The translations under genes and the position numbers were made by a program. A stretch of DNA of 64,000 bases from Indolivaga alginatilytica. Lineage in GTDB: Bacteria; Bacteroidota; Bacteroidia; Bacteroidales; Dysgonomonadaceae. Below, piece by piece: positions 37,191 to 45,625 of this stretch. The DNA is taken from contig NZ_QICL01000001.1 in assembly GCF_003201355.1 (NCBI RefSeq), positions 248,001 through 312,000 on the forward strand, in the 5' to 3' direction. Position 1 is the stretch's first letter. Every line of letters begins with the position of its first letter. Under the pieces are notes generated by a model, which searched no databases, was not told where the DNA came from, and saw only the letters and a list, made by a program, of their open reading frames with translations.

Positions 37191-38543
37191 ATGAAATTAC
37201 TTAAGCTACCCAAATATTTACTTTTCCTATTGATAGGCATCTCCTTATTTTCTTGTCAAGAAGACAAGTCTGAAGAGAAGTTATTGCATAAAGCGCAAAG
37301 TCGTTTGGCTATGGATAAATCTGATGTTGCGCTTGATTTACTGGCCTCTATCCAGAACCCTCAGAACATGGACAAATACAGTTATATGCAGTATATTGTA
37401 ACCTCTGTAGGGGCAAAATATGAAGTTGGAGAAGACATGAAAAATGACACATTGATCTTTGAGGCGCAAAGATATTTTTCGAAAAAAGGAAATGTTCTCG
37501 ATCGAACATTAGCTAATTTCTATGCAGCACAGTTATACAATGCGAATAATTTATATCCGCAAGCTTTGAAGTTATTCATGCAAACGATTCATGAAGCTAA
37601 AGAATCGGATGATAAAATACTTACAGGTCGCAGTTTTAATAACATCGGATATATTTATTATAAACAAGAACTTTTTGACAGTGCCATAGTAAACTATCAA
37701 AAAGCCTTATCGTATTATGACAAAATAGAAAATGCAGATCAAAGAAAATTGAAAACATTCACCAATATTGGCTTTGCATATAGTATTAAAAACGAGTTAG
37801 ACAGTGCTTTCCTGTATTTTCAAAAAGGGTTAAATCTTGCAAAAAAAACAGACAATAAGTTAGAAGAAAGTCAACTTAATCAGAATTTAGGAATAACCTG
37901 CTATTACAAAGGAGAGTATCAAAAGGCTATCGAATACTTCCAATCTTCATTAGATATGGATATTACAAGTGTAGAACAAATCAGACAAATAAACCTCTAT
38001 TTGCTAAACACTTACAACAAGAAACAAGATATAAAAGCAGCCAAGCAATATGCTGATTTCGTCATAAAAAACCTTCCCGAGGTTACCTACACCTACACTG
38101 TAAAAGAAATGTACGCCGCCCTTTCCGAATACTATAGGCAATCGGGCGATTACAAACAGGCATTGCAATATAGTGATTTGGAAAAAGTAACTAAAGAACA
38201 AATCGAGAAGGAAACCAATGCTCCTGCTTTACTGGAGGCTGACAAAGATTTCTATTTAGCACAAAAAGATAAAGAAGCCGGCCAACTGTACACACATATC
38301 TTTCTGTATTTGTCTATTGGAGCGATTCTTTTCTTTATTGTATTAATATTTGTATTCTTCGTTTGGAAGAACCACAAAAAGGACAAAGAAGAAATCAGAT
38401 TACATGTTGAAAAATATGAAATACTAAGAGGTATGTTACATTCGGTAAATAGAAGATATCCAAACATCGAAGCCGAAATTAAAGCAATGTTGGAGGATAA
38501 CGAAGAAGACGAAAAGGAAAATAACAGGTTGTTCAGTAATTAG
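37191..38543 (+). CDS. TPR lipoprotein with transmembrane helix and coiled-coil tail, 450 aa
   Basis: The lipobox is LFSC-QEDKS. TPR units run from about residue 30 to 350, with a transmembrane helix near 369-391 (IFLYLSIGAILFFIVLIFVF) and a cytoplasmic tail of about 55 residues (KDKEEIRLHVEKYEILRGML... IEAEIKAMLEDNEED) predicted as coiled coil. Many Bacteroidetes TPR regulators have the same topology but with a histidine kinase or LuxR domain after the helix. Here no output domain follows, so signalling would need a partner. Its stop is shared with a palindromic repeat variant. Confidence 0.82.
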   Translation: MKLLKLPKYLLFLLIGISLFSCQEDKSEEKLLHKAQSRLAMDKSDVALDLLASIQNPQNMDKYSYMQYIVTSVGAKYEVGEDMKNDTLIFEAQRYFSKKGNVLDRTLANFYAAQLYNANNLYPQALKLFMQTIHEAKESDDKILTGRSFNNIGYIYYKQELFDSAIVNYQKALSYYDKIENADQRKLKTFTNIGFAYSIKNELDSAFLYFQKGLNLAKKTDNKLEESQLNQNLGITCYYKGEYQKAIEYFQSSLDMDITSVEQIRQINLYLLNTYNKKQDIKAAKQYADFVIKNLPEVTYTYTVKEMYAALSEYYRQSGDYKQALQYSDLEKVTKEQIEKETNAPALLEADKDFYLAQKDKEAGQLYTHIFLYLSIGAILFFIVLIFVFFVWKNHKKDKEEIRLHVEKYEILRGMLHSVNRRYPNIEAEIKAMLEDNEEDEKENNRLFSN

Positions 38544-38640
38544 GCTCGCAGAGCTGTTTATTGCTTTGGAAATACAATAACCAAAGCTGGTTATATTTGT
38601 AAAATGTATCACTAAATACGTTTAATTACTTAGTAATAAT
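38543..38640 (+). repeat. Palindromic repeat, short-type, GCTC/GAGC variant
   Basis: GGCTCGCAGAGCT then GTTTATTGCTTTGG, an inner dyad (ATAACCAAAGCTGGTTAT) and the tail GTATCACTAAATACGTTTAATTACTTA in two joined blocks. The stem has changed on both sides relative to the main core (covariation). Starts inside the TAG stop. Confidence 0.75.
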
Positions 38641-38643
38641 TGT

Positions 38644-38683
38644 AAAGCCCGAATTAGAAATTAATTATTCTATTCGGGCTTTC
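38644..38683 (+). terminator. Terminator after the TPR gene
   Basis: AAAGCCCGAATTAGAA pairs with TTCTATTCGGGCTTT (one mismatch) directly after the repeat. Confidence 0.75.
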
Positions 38684-38791
38684 TGCATTTTTGGAATTGA
38701 AATACCATAAGTTAAATGATAATAACAGGAAAATTGTATATTTGAATTATCATCGATAAGATTTCGAAGATGAACCTTATGCTGTTTCATT

Positions 38792-40003
38792 ATGATAAAA
38801 TCTGTTTTACACTTCCTTCTTTTCATGCTAGTGCTAATGGGCGGAGTATCCTGTAATAAAACCCCATCAAACCACTTTATATTAAATGGTTATATAGAGG
38901 GTGCCGACAATACTGAAATTATCAGATTAAATTATATGTACTTGAAAGACAACAAATGGCATGAAATATCCGATAGTACAAAATTAATAGAAGGCAAATT
39001 CTCTTTTGAAGGGAATATGGATGAAGTAACGGGCGCATACTTAAGCATTGACCAGACTTCCGTTCAGATATATCTGGAACCTACAAAAATGAAACTGACA
39101 ATCGACAAAAGCCGACCGTATACCTACGAACTCTCGGGGACAAGTGTAGAAAAAGAAAGTATTGAATTGCGAAATCTGCTATCCGATTATCTGATAATCT
39201 CTGACTCAACAGGAGATAGCATACAGGATATATTCAAACAGATTGACTTACATAACAATGAACCGGCTTTAGTAGACAGTCTGATGCAAAGGGCATATTA
39301 TTTTAAGGATAAAGCCACCATTAATGCCCAAAAGTCAGACAGTATAAAGCTCGATTTTATAGTAAAGCATACTACATACCAAATAATACCTCATTTGCTG
39401 TATACACTTTCAAGAAATAATCTCATTAGTATTGATACTATAACCTCTATTTATAACAACTTACCCGAACACTCCAAAGTAACGTTATCAGGTAAATTAG
39501 CTTCAGCACAAATGAAGGAGACCCAATTATCATTGAATATAAAAGATCTTTCAACGGGTGAGACGGCTCCCGATTTTTCGAAGGAAAATATACAGGGTGA
39601 GACCATTAAACTATCCGATTTTAGAACTAAGAATTATGTCTTATTAGATTTCTGGGCGAGTTGGTGCGGTCCTTGTGTAAAACAAATTCCTCAACTAAAA
39701 AAAATACAGGATACGTATGCTGACAAAGGCTTGAAAATTATTGGAGTGTCTTTGGATGGCGATGAAAAAGAATGGCGTAACGCAGTCGAAAAACATCAGG
39801 TAGGAACATGGATTCAGGTTTCAGGTTATAGTGATCCGGATGATTATTTCAGTAAAGCAGGTGATATTTCTGTGATATATAATATAAAGGCTATTCCTGT
39901 ATATATTTTAATCGATAAGCAGGGGAAAATTCTTAAAAAATGGCAACATATCGGTGACCAAGAACTTGAATTTATAGATAATATTCTAAAACAGGAGACG
40001 TAA
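38792..40003 (+). CDS. TlpA-like thiol-disulfide lipoprotein with DUF4369 domain
   Basis: This 403-aa protein has a lipobox GVSC-NKTP and then a DUF4369-type N-terminal domain (residues 25-130: FILNGYIEGADNTEI, FSFEGNMDEVTGAYL). The C-terminal thioredoxin fold starts GETAPDFSKENIQG with the active site ASWCGPCVKQIPQL. Conserved cis-Pro is in IKAIPVYILID. It probably reduces disulfides in the periplasm or on the outer membrane. It is a common Bacteroidetes type and ends with its own terminator. Confidence 0.92.
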   Translation: MIKSVLHFLLFMLVLMGGVSCNKTPSNHFILNGYIEGADNTEIIRLNYMYLKDNKWHEISDSTKLIEGKFSFEGNMDEVTGAYLSIDQTSVQIYLEPTKMKLTIDKSRPYTYELSGTSVEKESIELRNLLSDYLIISDSTGDSIQDIFKQIDLHNNEPALVDSLMQRAYYFKDKATINAQKSDSIKLDFIVKHTTYQIIPHLLYTLSRNNLISIDTITSIYNNLPEHSKVTLSGKLASAQMKETQLSLNIKDLSTGETAPDFSKENIQGETIKLSDFRTKNYVLLDFWASWCGPCVKQIPQLKKIQDTYADKGLKIIGVSLDGDEKEWRNAVEKHQVGTWIQVSGYSDPDDYFSKAGDISVIYNIKAIPVYILIDKQGKILKKWQHIGDQELEFIDNILKQET

Positions 40004-40024
40004 TAAACAGGCAAGAGAGATAAA

Positions 40025-40057
40025 AAATAAGGGTGCAAAAGATTGCACCCTTATTTA
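40025..40057. terminator. Bidirectional terminator
   Basis: AAATAAGGGTGCAA pairs with TTGCACCCTTATTT around AAGA, between the convergent TlpA-like and XRE genes. Confidence 0.85.
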
Positions 40058-40077
40058 ATTTCATCAGATTCAATCCG

Positions 40078-40563
40078 TTAAGACTTTTTGATATTTTTTA
40101 ATTCCTGATTTTCTTTCTTGAGATCTTTCAACTGACCTTTCAGTTGAGCATTTTCAACCTCCGATTTCAATAATCTTTCGTATAGACTAATAAAATCGTC
40201 GTCATTAGTAATATTATAGTTTATCTGCTCTCCTTGAATTTGAGTTGTATTTTGAACATCTCTCGAATTTTCAGCTCCCGTTTGCGTTTGTGAATGAACA
40301 GGAGAATCATTTATAGTATTATTAGTTGCTCCCAGAGGCGAATGGTCTTCTTTGAGATAATCCATATCCACATTCAAAGCCAGTGCAACTTTTTCGAGTA
40401 TTTCATCATCAATGGTCTGTTGCCTTTCGAGCTTCGATACTCTATCCTGCGAACAGTCCAGCATATCGGCAAGTGCAACCTGCGACATCTTGTTCCATGT
40501 TCTCACCATTCGTATATTATGTCCCTGATGTACGTTTGAGGCTTCCTCTGTTTGCGTCTTCAT
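40078..40563 (-). CDS. XRE-family regulator with C-terminal coiled coil
   Basis: From MKTQTEEASN (40563) this is 161 aa. An upstream frame start at 40614 lies in a degenerate repeat and is rejected. The HTH spans about residues 14-70 (MVRTWNKMSQVALADML, CSQDRVSKLERQ, LEKVALALNVDMDYL). A Gln/Asn/Thr-rich linker follows, then a coiled coil (LLKSEVENAQLKGQLKDLKK, ENQELKN). The organisation is the same as the 516-935 protein. DNA target unknown; no adjacent gene is obviously regulated. Confidence 0.87.
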   Translation of the reverse strand: MKTQTEEASNVHQGHNIRMVRTWNKMSQVALADMLDCSQDRVSKLERQQTIDDEILEKVALALNVDMDYLKEDHSPLGATNNTINDSPVHSQTQTGAENSRDVQNTTQIQGEQINYNITNDDDFISLYERLLKSEVENAQLKGQLKDLKKENQELKNIKKS

Positions 40564-40889
40564 AAATGGTCTGTTTTTCTGCGGATTTATACTTTTTATT
40601 ACTTTGGTAAGCAAAACAATAACTGATAGTTATGATTCTGAAATACGGGATTAAATCTTTTCTATTACTTAAAAACAAAGATACTAAATTAATTCATTTG
40701 CTTTAAATACCAATATCTTTTTTGGAAAAATCGACAACAGTGCGAAACCTTAACAGCCTTCGGTCAGATGGCACTATATTAAGAGAAGTATTTTTTCTCA
40801 CAGGTATTTTTATAAAAAGAGAAGTATTCAAAAAAGAGAAAAAGCAGTAACTTAGTTCCTCTAAACAAAAACAATCAAGTTTATACCTC
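40564..40889. other. Intergenic gap with degenerate repeat end
   Basis: At 40586-40625 ACTTTTTATTACTTTGGTAAGC plus AACAATAACTGATAG matches the tail of the palindromic repeat, but the core is lost. The rest has no recognisable gene or site. Confidence 0.4.
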
Positions 40890-41357
40890 ATGAATACTAT
40901 TCGCATAGAATTATACGCCCCTGAATACAAAGACGATTTTGTCCGTCTTAATAAAGAATGGATTACTACCTACTTTCGCCTTGAAGAATCTGATTTACAT
41001 ACACTAAACCATGTTGAAGAATATATTTTGGATAACGGCGGACAAGTTTTCATAGCACTGGTTGATAACAGAGCCGTAGGTTGCTGTGCCCTGATAGCGC
41101 ATCGCGAAACACAAACATTCGAAATGGCTAAGATGGCGGTCAGTCCGCAAGCTCAGGGATTGGGTTTAGGACGTAAATTAGGGGAAGCACTCATCTCATA
41201 CGCCAAAGAAAAAGGTATTAAACAGCTTTTTCTCGAAGGAAATACCCTTCTCGAACCTTCCATGATTCTCTATCGTAAACTGGGTTTTAAGAAAGTGCCT
41301 GTAAGCAACTCAGCTTACCAACGATGCAATATTATGATGATGCTCGATATAGAGTAA
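40890..41357 (+). CDS. GNAT-family N-acetyltransferase
   Basis: This 155-aa protein shows the acetyl-CoA binding motif A, MAVSPQAQGLGLGRKLGEAL (Q-x-x-G-x-G/A), preceded by the AVGCCALIAHRETQTFEMAK strand pair and followed by LILYRKLGFKKV-like motif B (seen as MILYRKLGFKKV). Substrate unknown. It is convergent with the GH5 gene, whose stop lies 2 nt away, and no terminator separates them. Confidence 0.9.
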   Translation: MNTIRIELYAPEYKDDFVRLNKEWITTYFRLEESDLHTLNHVEEYILDNGGQVFIALVDNRAVGCCALIAHRETQTFEMAKMAVSPQAQGLGLGRKLGEALISYAKEKGIKQLFLEGNTLLEPSMILYRKLGFKKVPVSNSAYQRCNIMMMLDIE

Positions 41358-41359
41358 TC

Positions 41360-43123
41360 TTACCGCTTTATCTCAATTTTACTCATTTTGAAACCTCCAT
41401 TTACGAAATGAACCTTAATGGTGTTGATTCCCTTTTTAAGGTTCACATTCTTCACCTCTAAAACATTCCAGTCGGTGGTACTATCAGAGGTTTTGAATAG
41501 TTGTGTCTTGCGTCCGTTAACCGTAAGATAAAGCATACCTGCTCCATCAACAGCCTTGGTGGAGATATTTATTTTACAATTACCCTGTTTTCTTACACTG
41601 ATTGTATATTGCACCCATTCATCAGGTTCGATACTGAATATACAATATCCATTCGACAGGGCATCATCCGAAGGCATAATATCCACACCATCATTTCTAT
41701 ACACACGCCCTTTATTACCATACCCTTTTACACCCGTCGATACTCTATAATCGGCAGTATCTTTATCGAAATAAGCATAGCCGTTGCGACCTAAATCGAA
41801 ATCGGAAGCATTGATTACCAGAGATGTTCGTTCTTTCAGTAAGTAATTATAAAAAGGTTTGGTTGCAGTTGTCTTTACCTGCCTGAACAGGGCATCTGTA
41901 AAATCTCTTTTGAAAAGAGTATTCTCCACTTTATAATAGTTCGCTAATTGCATCACCCCCTTATAGGCTTCGTCCTCAGAGGGTCTTGTGCCCTCCCCTT
42001 TCCAATACGCCTTGATCTTTTCGTATTCGGGATTAGTCGGTATTTCCATCACACAGTTGAATCCCATTTTCTTGTATGTCCACCAACACCACCCAATATC
42101 GTTATACTCGAACAACTTGATTGCATTGGTATGCCATGTATTCGAGTTTTCGCCCGATTCGCTCATCCACAAAGGTGCATTGTACTGCTTACGGTATTCA
42201 AGGAACTTGGCTATCGACTGATCATCGTTATGATTCCAATACTTGTGAAAGCTTATCACCATATTATCGTCCCAAAGTGGAAATATCCCGTTATAGTTAT
42301 TGCCCCACGCATTGCCGGATATCACAACGAAGTGCTTCTGATCTACTTCCCGAATGGCTTTTGTAATATCCACATATAACTGACGCAAAGGTGCATTGAG
42401 CTGCTCCTTATTACCGTTCATATCCTCTGAGTCTTGAAAGCCCCAATTAGGTTCATTTAAGATATCATAACCCCCAATCCATTCTTCGTCTTTGTAACGT
42501 TCGGCAAGCTTACGCCACAACGCCACTGTTTTTGTTTTGTTTTGAGCGCTGTTCCACAATTTCACGTCCGAAGCATCGGATATCGCCAGATCGTTGCCCT
42601 GTCCGCCCGGAGCCGCATGTAAATCGAGTATCAGATAGATCTCATTGGCTTTACACCAACTGAGAATAGAGTCAGTAAGAAAAAAGCCGCTTTCGAGCCA
42701 TGTGTTTTCGTTTTTCTTAGGCTCTTTTTCGATCGGAAGGGTATACAAATTATAGTGCATCGGTAAACGGATACTGTTAAATCCCCATTTGGCAAGCGAA
42801 TCAATATCTGCTTTCTGAACACCGTTCCGTATCCATGCAGCATAAAATTCGGAGGTTTTCTCCTCTCCTATCAGATCCGAAATACGGCGTCTTATATCTG
42901 TCTGGTTTTTAGCAACTCCCGACAGTTGCAGCATATAAGGTTCCTGCAACACCCATCCGCCAAGCCCTATTCCGCGAAGAAGCACTTCACCGTTGTCATT
43001 TACAATCTTTGTTCCGTCGGTTCTCAGAAATCCTTTCGCTTGAATGGGACTTATCGAAAAAATAATGCACATCGAAAATAAAAGACACCACCGTGTATAT
43101 TTGAAAATTATATTTTTAATCAT
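41360..43123 (-). CDS. GH5-family glycoside hydrolase with C-terminal carbohydrate-binding module
   Basis: This 587-aa protein has a signal peptide to about residue 29. The (beta/alpha)8 catalytic domain has GIGLGGW, NSIRLPMHY, LDLHAAPGGQG, the acid/base Glu224 in DILNEPNW, ISFHKYW, and the nucleophile Glu322 in WMSESGEN. From about residue 440 a CBM6-like beta-sandwich follows (NGYCIFSIEPDEWVQYTISV, GAGMLYLTVNG, FVNGGFKMSKIEIK). GH5 enzymes of this LHAAPGGQ subtype are exo-/endo-beta-1,3- or 1,4-glucanases; the exact substrate is not determinable. There is no SusCD pair nearby. Confidence 0.9.
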   Translation of the reverse strand: MIKNIIFKYTRWCLLFSMCIIFSISPIQAKGFLRTDGTKIVNDNGEVLLRGIGLGGWVLQEPYMLQLSGVAKNQTDIRRRISDLIGEEKTSEFYAAWIRNGVQKADIDSLAKWGFNSIRLPMHYNLYTLPIEKEPKKNENTWLESGFFLTDSILSWCKANEIYLILDLHAAPGGQGNDLAISDASDVKLWNSAQNKTKTVALWRKLAERYKDEEWIGGYDILNEPNWGFQDSEDMNGNKEQLNAPLRQLYVDITKAIREVDQKHFVVISGNAWGNNYNGIFPLWDDNMVISFHKYWNHNDDQSIAKFLEYRKQYNAPLWMSESGENSNTWHTNAIKLFEYNDIGWCWWTYKKMGFNCVMEIPTNPEYEKIKAYWKGEGTRPSEDEAYKGVMQLANYYKVENTLFKRDFTDALFRQVKTTATKPFYNYLLKERTSLVINASDFDLGRNGYAYFDKDTADYRVSTGVKGYGNKGRVYRNDGVDIMPSDDALSNGYCIFSIEPDEWVQYTISVRKQGNCKINISTKAVDGAGMLYLTVNGRKTQLFKTSDSTTDWNVLEVKNVNLKKGINTIKVHFVNGGFKMSKIEIKR

Positions 43124-43315
43124 ATTGTCCTATTTTATTTAACCCTGTCTCATACAGAAACATAGAAAGGGTATAAGAATGTAATAAACCACATTAATGT
43201 TGATTGGGCATAGATGCTAAGCCGCTACCAAATAAGTATGTGATCATAAATTTTCTACTAAGTTAAAATAAAACTTGGAAATAATATATTATTGTAGTAT
43301 TTTCGCATCCGATTT

Positions 43316-43390
43316 CGGGATGTAGCTCAGCCCGGTTAGAGTACACGTCTGGGGGGCGTGTGGTCGCACGTTCGAATCGTGTCATCCCGA
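43316..43390 (+). tRNA. tRNA-Pro (anticodon GGG)
   Basis: A 75-nt cloverleaf: acceptor CGGGATG/CATCCCG, D-stem GCTC/GAGT, anticodon stem CACGT/GCGTG with loop CTGGGGG (anticodon GGG, G37 as usual for Pro), T-arm GCACG-TTCGAAT-CGTGT and discriminator A. CCA is not encoded. The preceding 43124-43315 has only a weak promoter-like TATTTTCG at 43298. Confidence 0.93.
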
Positions 43391-43398
43391 CTGAAATC

Positions 43399-43442
43399 AA
43401 AGCCTTTATAATTAGCAAATTAGCTATTATGAAGGCTTTCTT
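43399..43442 (+). terminator. Terminator after tRNA-Pro
   Basis: AAAGCCTTTATAAT pairs with ATTATGAAGGCTTT (one mismatch) followed by TCTTTATTCT, 9 nt after the tRNA. The 43443-43827 stretch beyond it holds no recognisable feature. Confidence 0.7.
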
Positions 43443-43827
43443 TATTCTCTATAAGATTGAAATTTAATCATGAAATGGAAGCTGCGAATATGGTGACAAA
43501 TCGGGATTAATAATCAACTCAATTAAAGCAACTTAACTACAAAATTCATTAACATCTCGATTTGTAATTCTTTGTAATTATATCTTTTTATGAGTCCTTC
43601 GAATAAATTAAAGAAAACTCATCCTTATTCTCAGAATATTCGATGCTTTCAGTTTGCTCTATCCTATATCCTATCTAGTTAATAAACAATACAGGTCTAA
43701 ATAAATTAAATTACATTTTGTTAAGTATTTTTCGGCTAACAGATTTTTTTTAAGAAAAAGATACCCAGATAAGTATGATTATCAAGTGTTAATCCGATAA
43801 CAAGCAAAGCCCTGTCTCGGGTCGTTG

Positions 43828-43857
43828 TTTGTTATGTATGTTTTTTTCATAGCTTTG
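43828..43857 (+). promoter_or_regulatory. Promoter of the 43889 lipoprotein gene
   Basis: TTTG (43828-43831) and an exact -7 TAGCTTTG (43850-43857), 18 nt apart, 31 nt before the ATG. Confidence 0.65.
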
Positions 43858-43888
43858 CACGGAATTTATTAATTGATAATTTATATTT

Positions 43889-44632
43889 ATGAAAAAAAGT
43901 ATTTTGTTGTTTTTAGCTTTTCCTCTATTTTTAGTTTCGTGTGGTTCGGATGACGATAACAATTCTATTACATTAAAAGAATCCGAAAAAAGCCTAAATA
44001 ACACTCAAACCTATCAGATTGAAGCCACTTCTGATACTAAATTAAGCTATTTATCGGAAAACGAATATATAGCAAAAGTTTCTGAATCGGGACTGGTTAC
44101 GGCTGGAAAAGTGGGTGAAGCTAATATCTTGGTAAGCGATGCCTCAAGCTCTAAAAAAGTGAAGATAACTGTTACTCCTAAAAGTACTCTGTATCCCGAA
44201 CCTAATATTGAATTTGGAATATCTAAAAGTGATTTAATTAAAAAACTAGGTAAACCAGACACAGATACCAGCGATGGTATAGCTTATTCGAATTATTCGA
44301 CCAATGCTCCCATAGCTCTGTATATATTTGATACTAATAATAAGCTTAAAAGTTCGGCTGTTATGGTGAAAACATCATTTGGCGTAGAATTAGAGAAGTT
44401 TCTCACTGAGAGATACGTACTTGCTAATGAATCGACTGATATGGCCGTATTTATAAATGCTTTGGCTATAAAAAAAGCTACAATGTTAATTGGTGTTCAG
44501 GTATATGAGTCAACATATTATATGACGTTATATACTCCCTACACAGATACTGTAAAATCAGCAACAGCTTCTACCTCAGCAAGCACTTCTGATACAGAAT
44601 CATTTAAAAGATTATTGAAAACACTTAACTAA
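43889..44632 (+). CDS. Lipoprotein with Ig-like (BIG2-type) domain, 247 aa
   Basis: The signal peptide ends LVSC, and the mature protein starts CGSDDDNN, a textbook Bacteroidetes surface lipoprotein export signal. Residues 30-100 form a BIG2-like domain (ESGLVTAGKVGEANILVSD, KKVKITVTP). The C-terminal 140 residues begin with NIEFGISKSDLIKKLGKPDT, a SmpA/BamE-like opening, and end with a Ser/Thr-rich segment. Function unknown. It is convergent with a broken protease gene. Confidence 0.78.
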   Translation: MKKSILLFLAFPLFLVSCGSDDDNNSITLKESEKSLNNTQTYQIEATSDTKLSYLSENEYIAKVSESGLVTAGKVGEANILVSDASSSKKVKITVTPKSTLYPEPNIEFGISKSDLIKKLGKPDTDTSDGIAYSNYSTNAPIALYIFDTNNKLKSSAVMVKTSFGVELEKFLTERYVLANESTDMAVFINALAIKKATMLIGVQVYESTYYMTLYTPYTDTVKSATASTSASTSDTESFKRLLKTLN

Positions 44633-44640
44633 GTAACAAT

Positions 44641-44680
44641 AAAACAATAAAGGCAGCCTGATCGCTGCCTTTATTGTTTT
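44641..44680. terminator. Bidirectional terminator
   Basis: AAAACAATAAAGGCAGC pairs with GCTGCCTTTATTGTTTT around CTGATC, a 17-bp stem. Confidence 0.88.
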
Positions 44681-44693
44681 ATTGTGTATCATA

Positions 44694-45542
44694 TCATGTT
44701 TTTATATTTATAAAACCGCCATCAATAACAGCTGTATCAATGCCTGCCCCTTTGAATCCTTTTTCATGCAGAATTTGTCCGTTGTTCATATTTATATTAA
44801 CCCACGCAGTTCCATATTCGGATAATGGCTCATCCGCCTCATCCGATTGTGTCTTCACCTTTAAAGATGCTTCATCATATCTTTTTCCTTGCCAGACTAC
44901 AACAGCATCCGCTACAAAAGGCAATTCTTTATACTTATACATCATCAATTCTTGCGTAACGTGTACAGTCACCGTATTGAGCCACTTACTCTGAGCCACA
45001 ACAACGCCTCCCAATTCTTCTGTTTTTTTAATATAATAGGCAGAGATAGACAAATCGCTATTATCGATGGGGATATTTCGTTTCTTTCTTCTTTCTATTG
45101 CTTTTGGTGAAAGGAATTCTTCGGGCTTATTTATTGAGAAAGAGGATGTGCCTTTATCTCTTAAAGTCAATCGGAATTTATAGTTATTATCATCGGAAAC
45201 CACAACCTTACATTTTGCAGCACCTTTTCCATTACGTAGAGTTCCTGTAATCTCAGTTTCTCCGGCTGCCACACCTGTCACAATTCCTGCTTTGTCTACA
45301 GTAGCAATTCTCTCATCACCGGTACTCCAGTCTACCTCAGCAGCTCTCCAGTCTACATCGCCAACTTTAAGAGTCAACCTATATCCTATGAATGTGCTTT
45401 TAGGGATAGTTATAGAAGAGGGGTCGATTGTAACAACTGACTCAACTTCGGGTTCGGGTGTATCATCACTACACGCCGGAAAAAGAGATGTAAACAAAAG
45501 TAGTATTGCGAACTATGTATTTGTGTTCAAAGTTATAAACAT
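44694..45542 (-). pseudogene. Broken subtilisin-like (S8) protease lipoprotein
   Basis: Reading from the ATG at 45542, codon 10 is TAG (45515-45513), inside an otherwise good lipoprotein signal (FAILLLLFTSLFPAC-SDD). The frame then continues through a BIG2-like domain (TVDKAGIVTGVAAGETEITG) and the propeptide typical of Bacteroidetes S8 proteases (FLSPKAIERRKKRNIPIDNSD, in part; SKWLNTVTVHVT). It stops just after the first catalytic motif, GAGIDTAVIDGGF (Asp). The His and Ser parts of the catalytic domain are absent, and a terminator follows at once. It therefore has a nonsense codon and a 3' deletion; TTG at 45497 could only restart a truncated product. Confidence 0.82.
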
Positions 45543-45625
45543 TATACTATAGCTCCAATTACAAATCAGTTAACTAATTAAAAACTAAAATCATAACAAA
45601 GATCTGCAATCCTGAATTATATTAC

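Noticed and set aside
44674-44994. Plus-strand frame overlapping the protease pseudogene
   Set aside because: Shadow of the minus-strand gene, with no motif or start context.
45497-45497. TTG at 45497 as the true start of the protease lipoprotein
   Set aside because: It would leave a four-residue hydrophobic stretch before the lipobox, too short for a signal, while the ATG at 45542 gives a normal signal broken by TAG.
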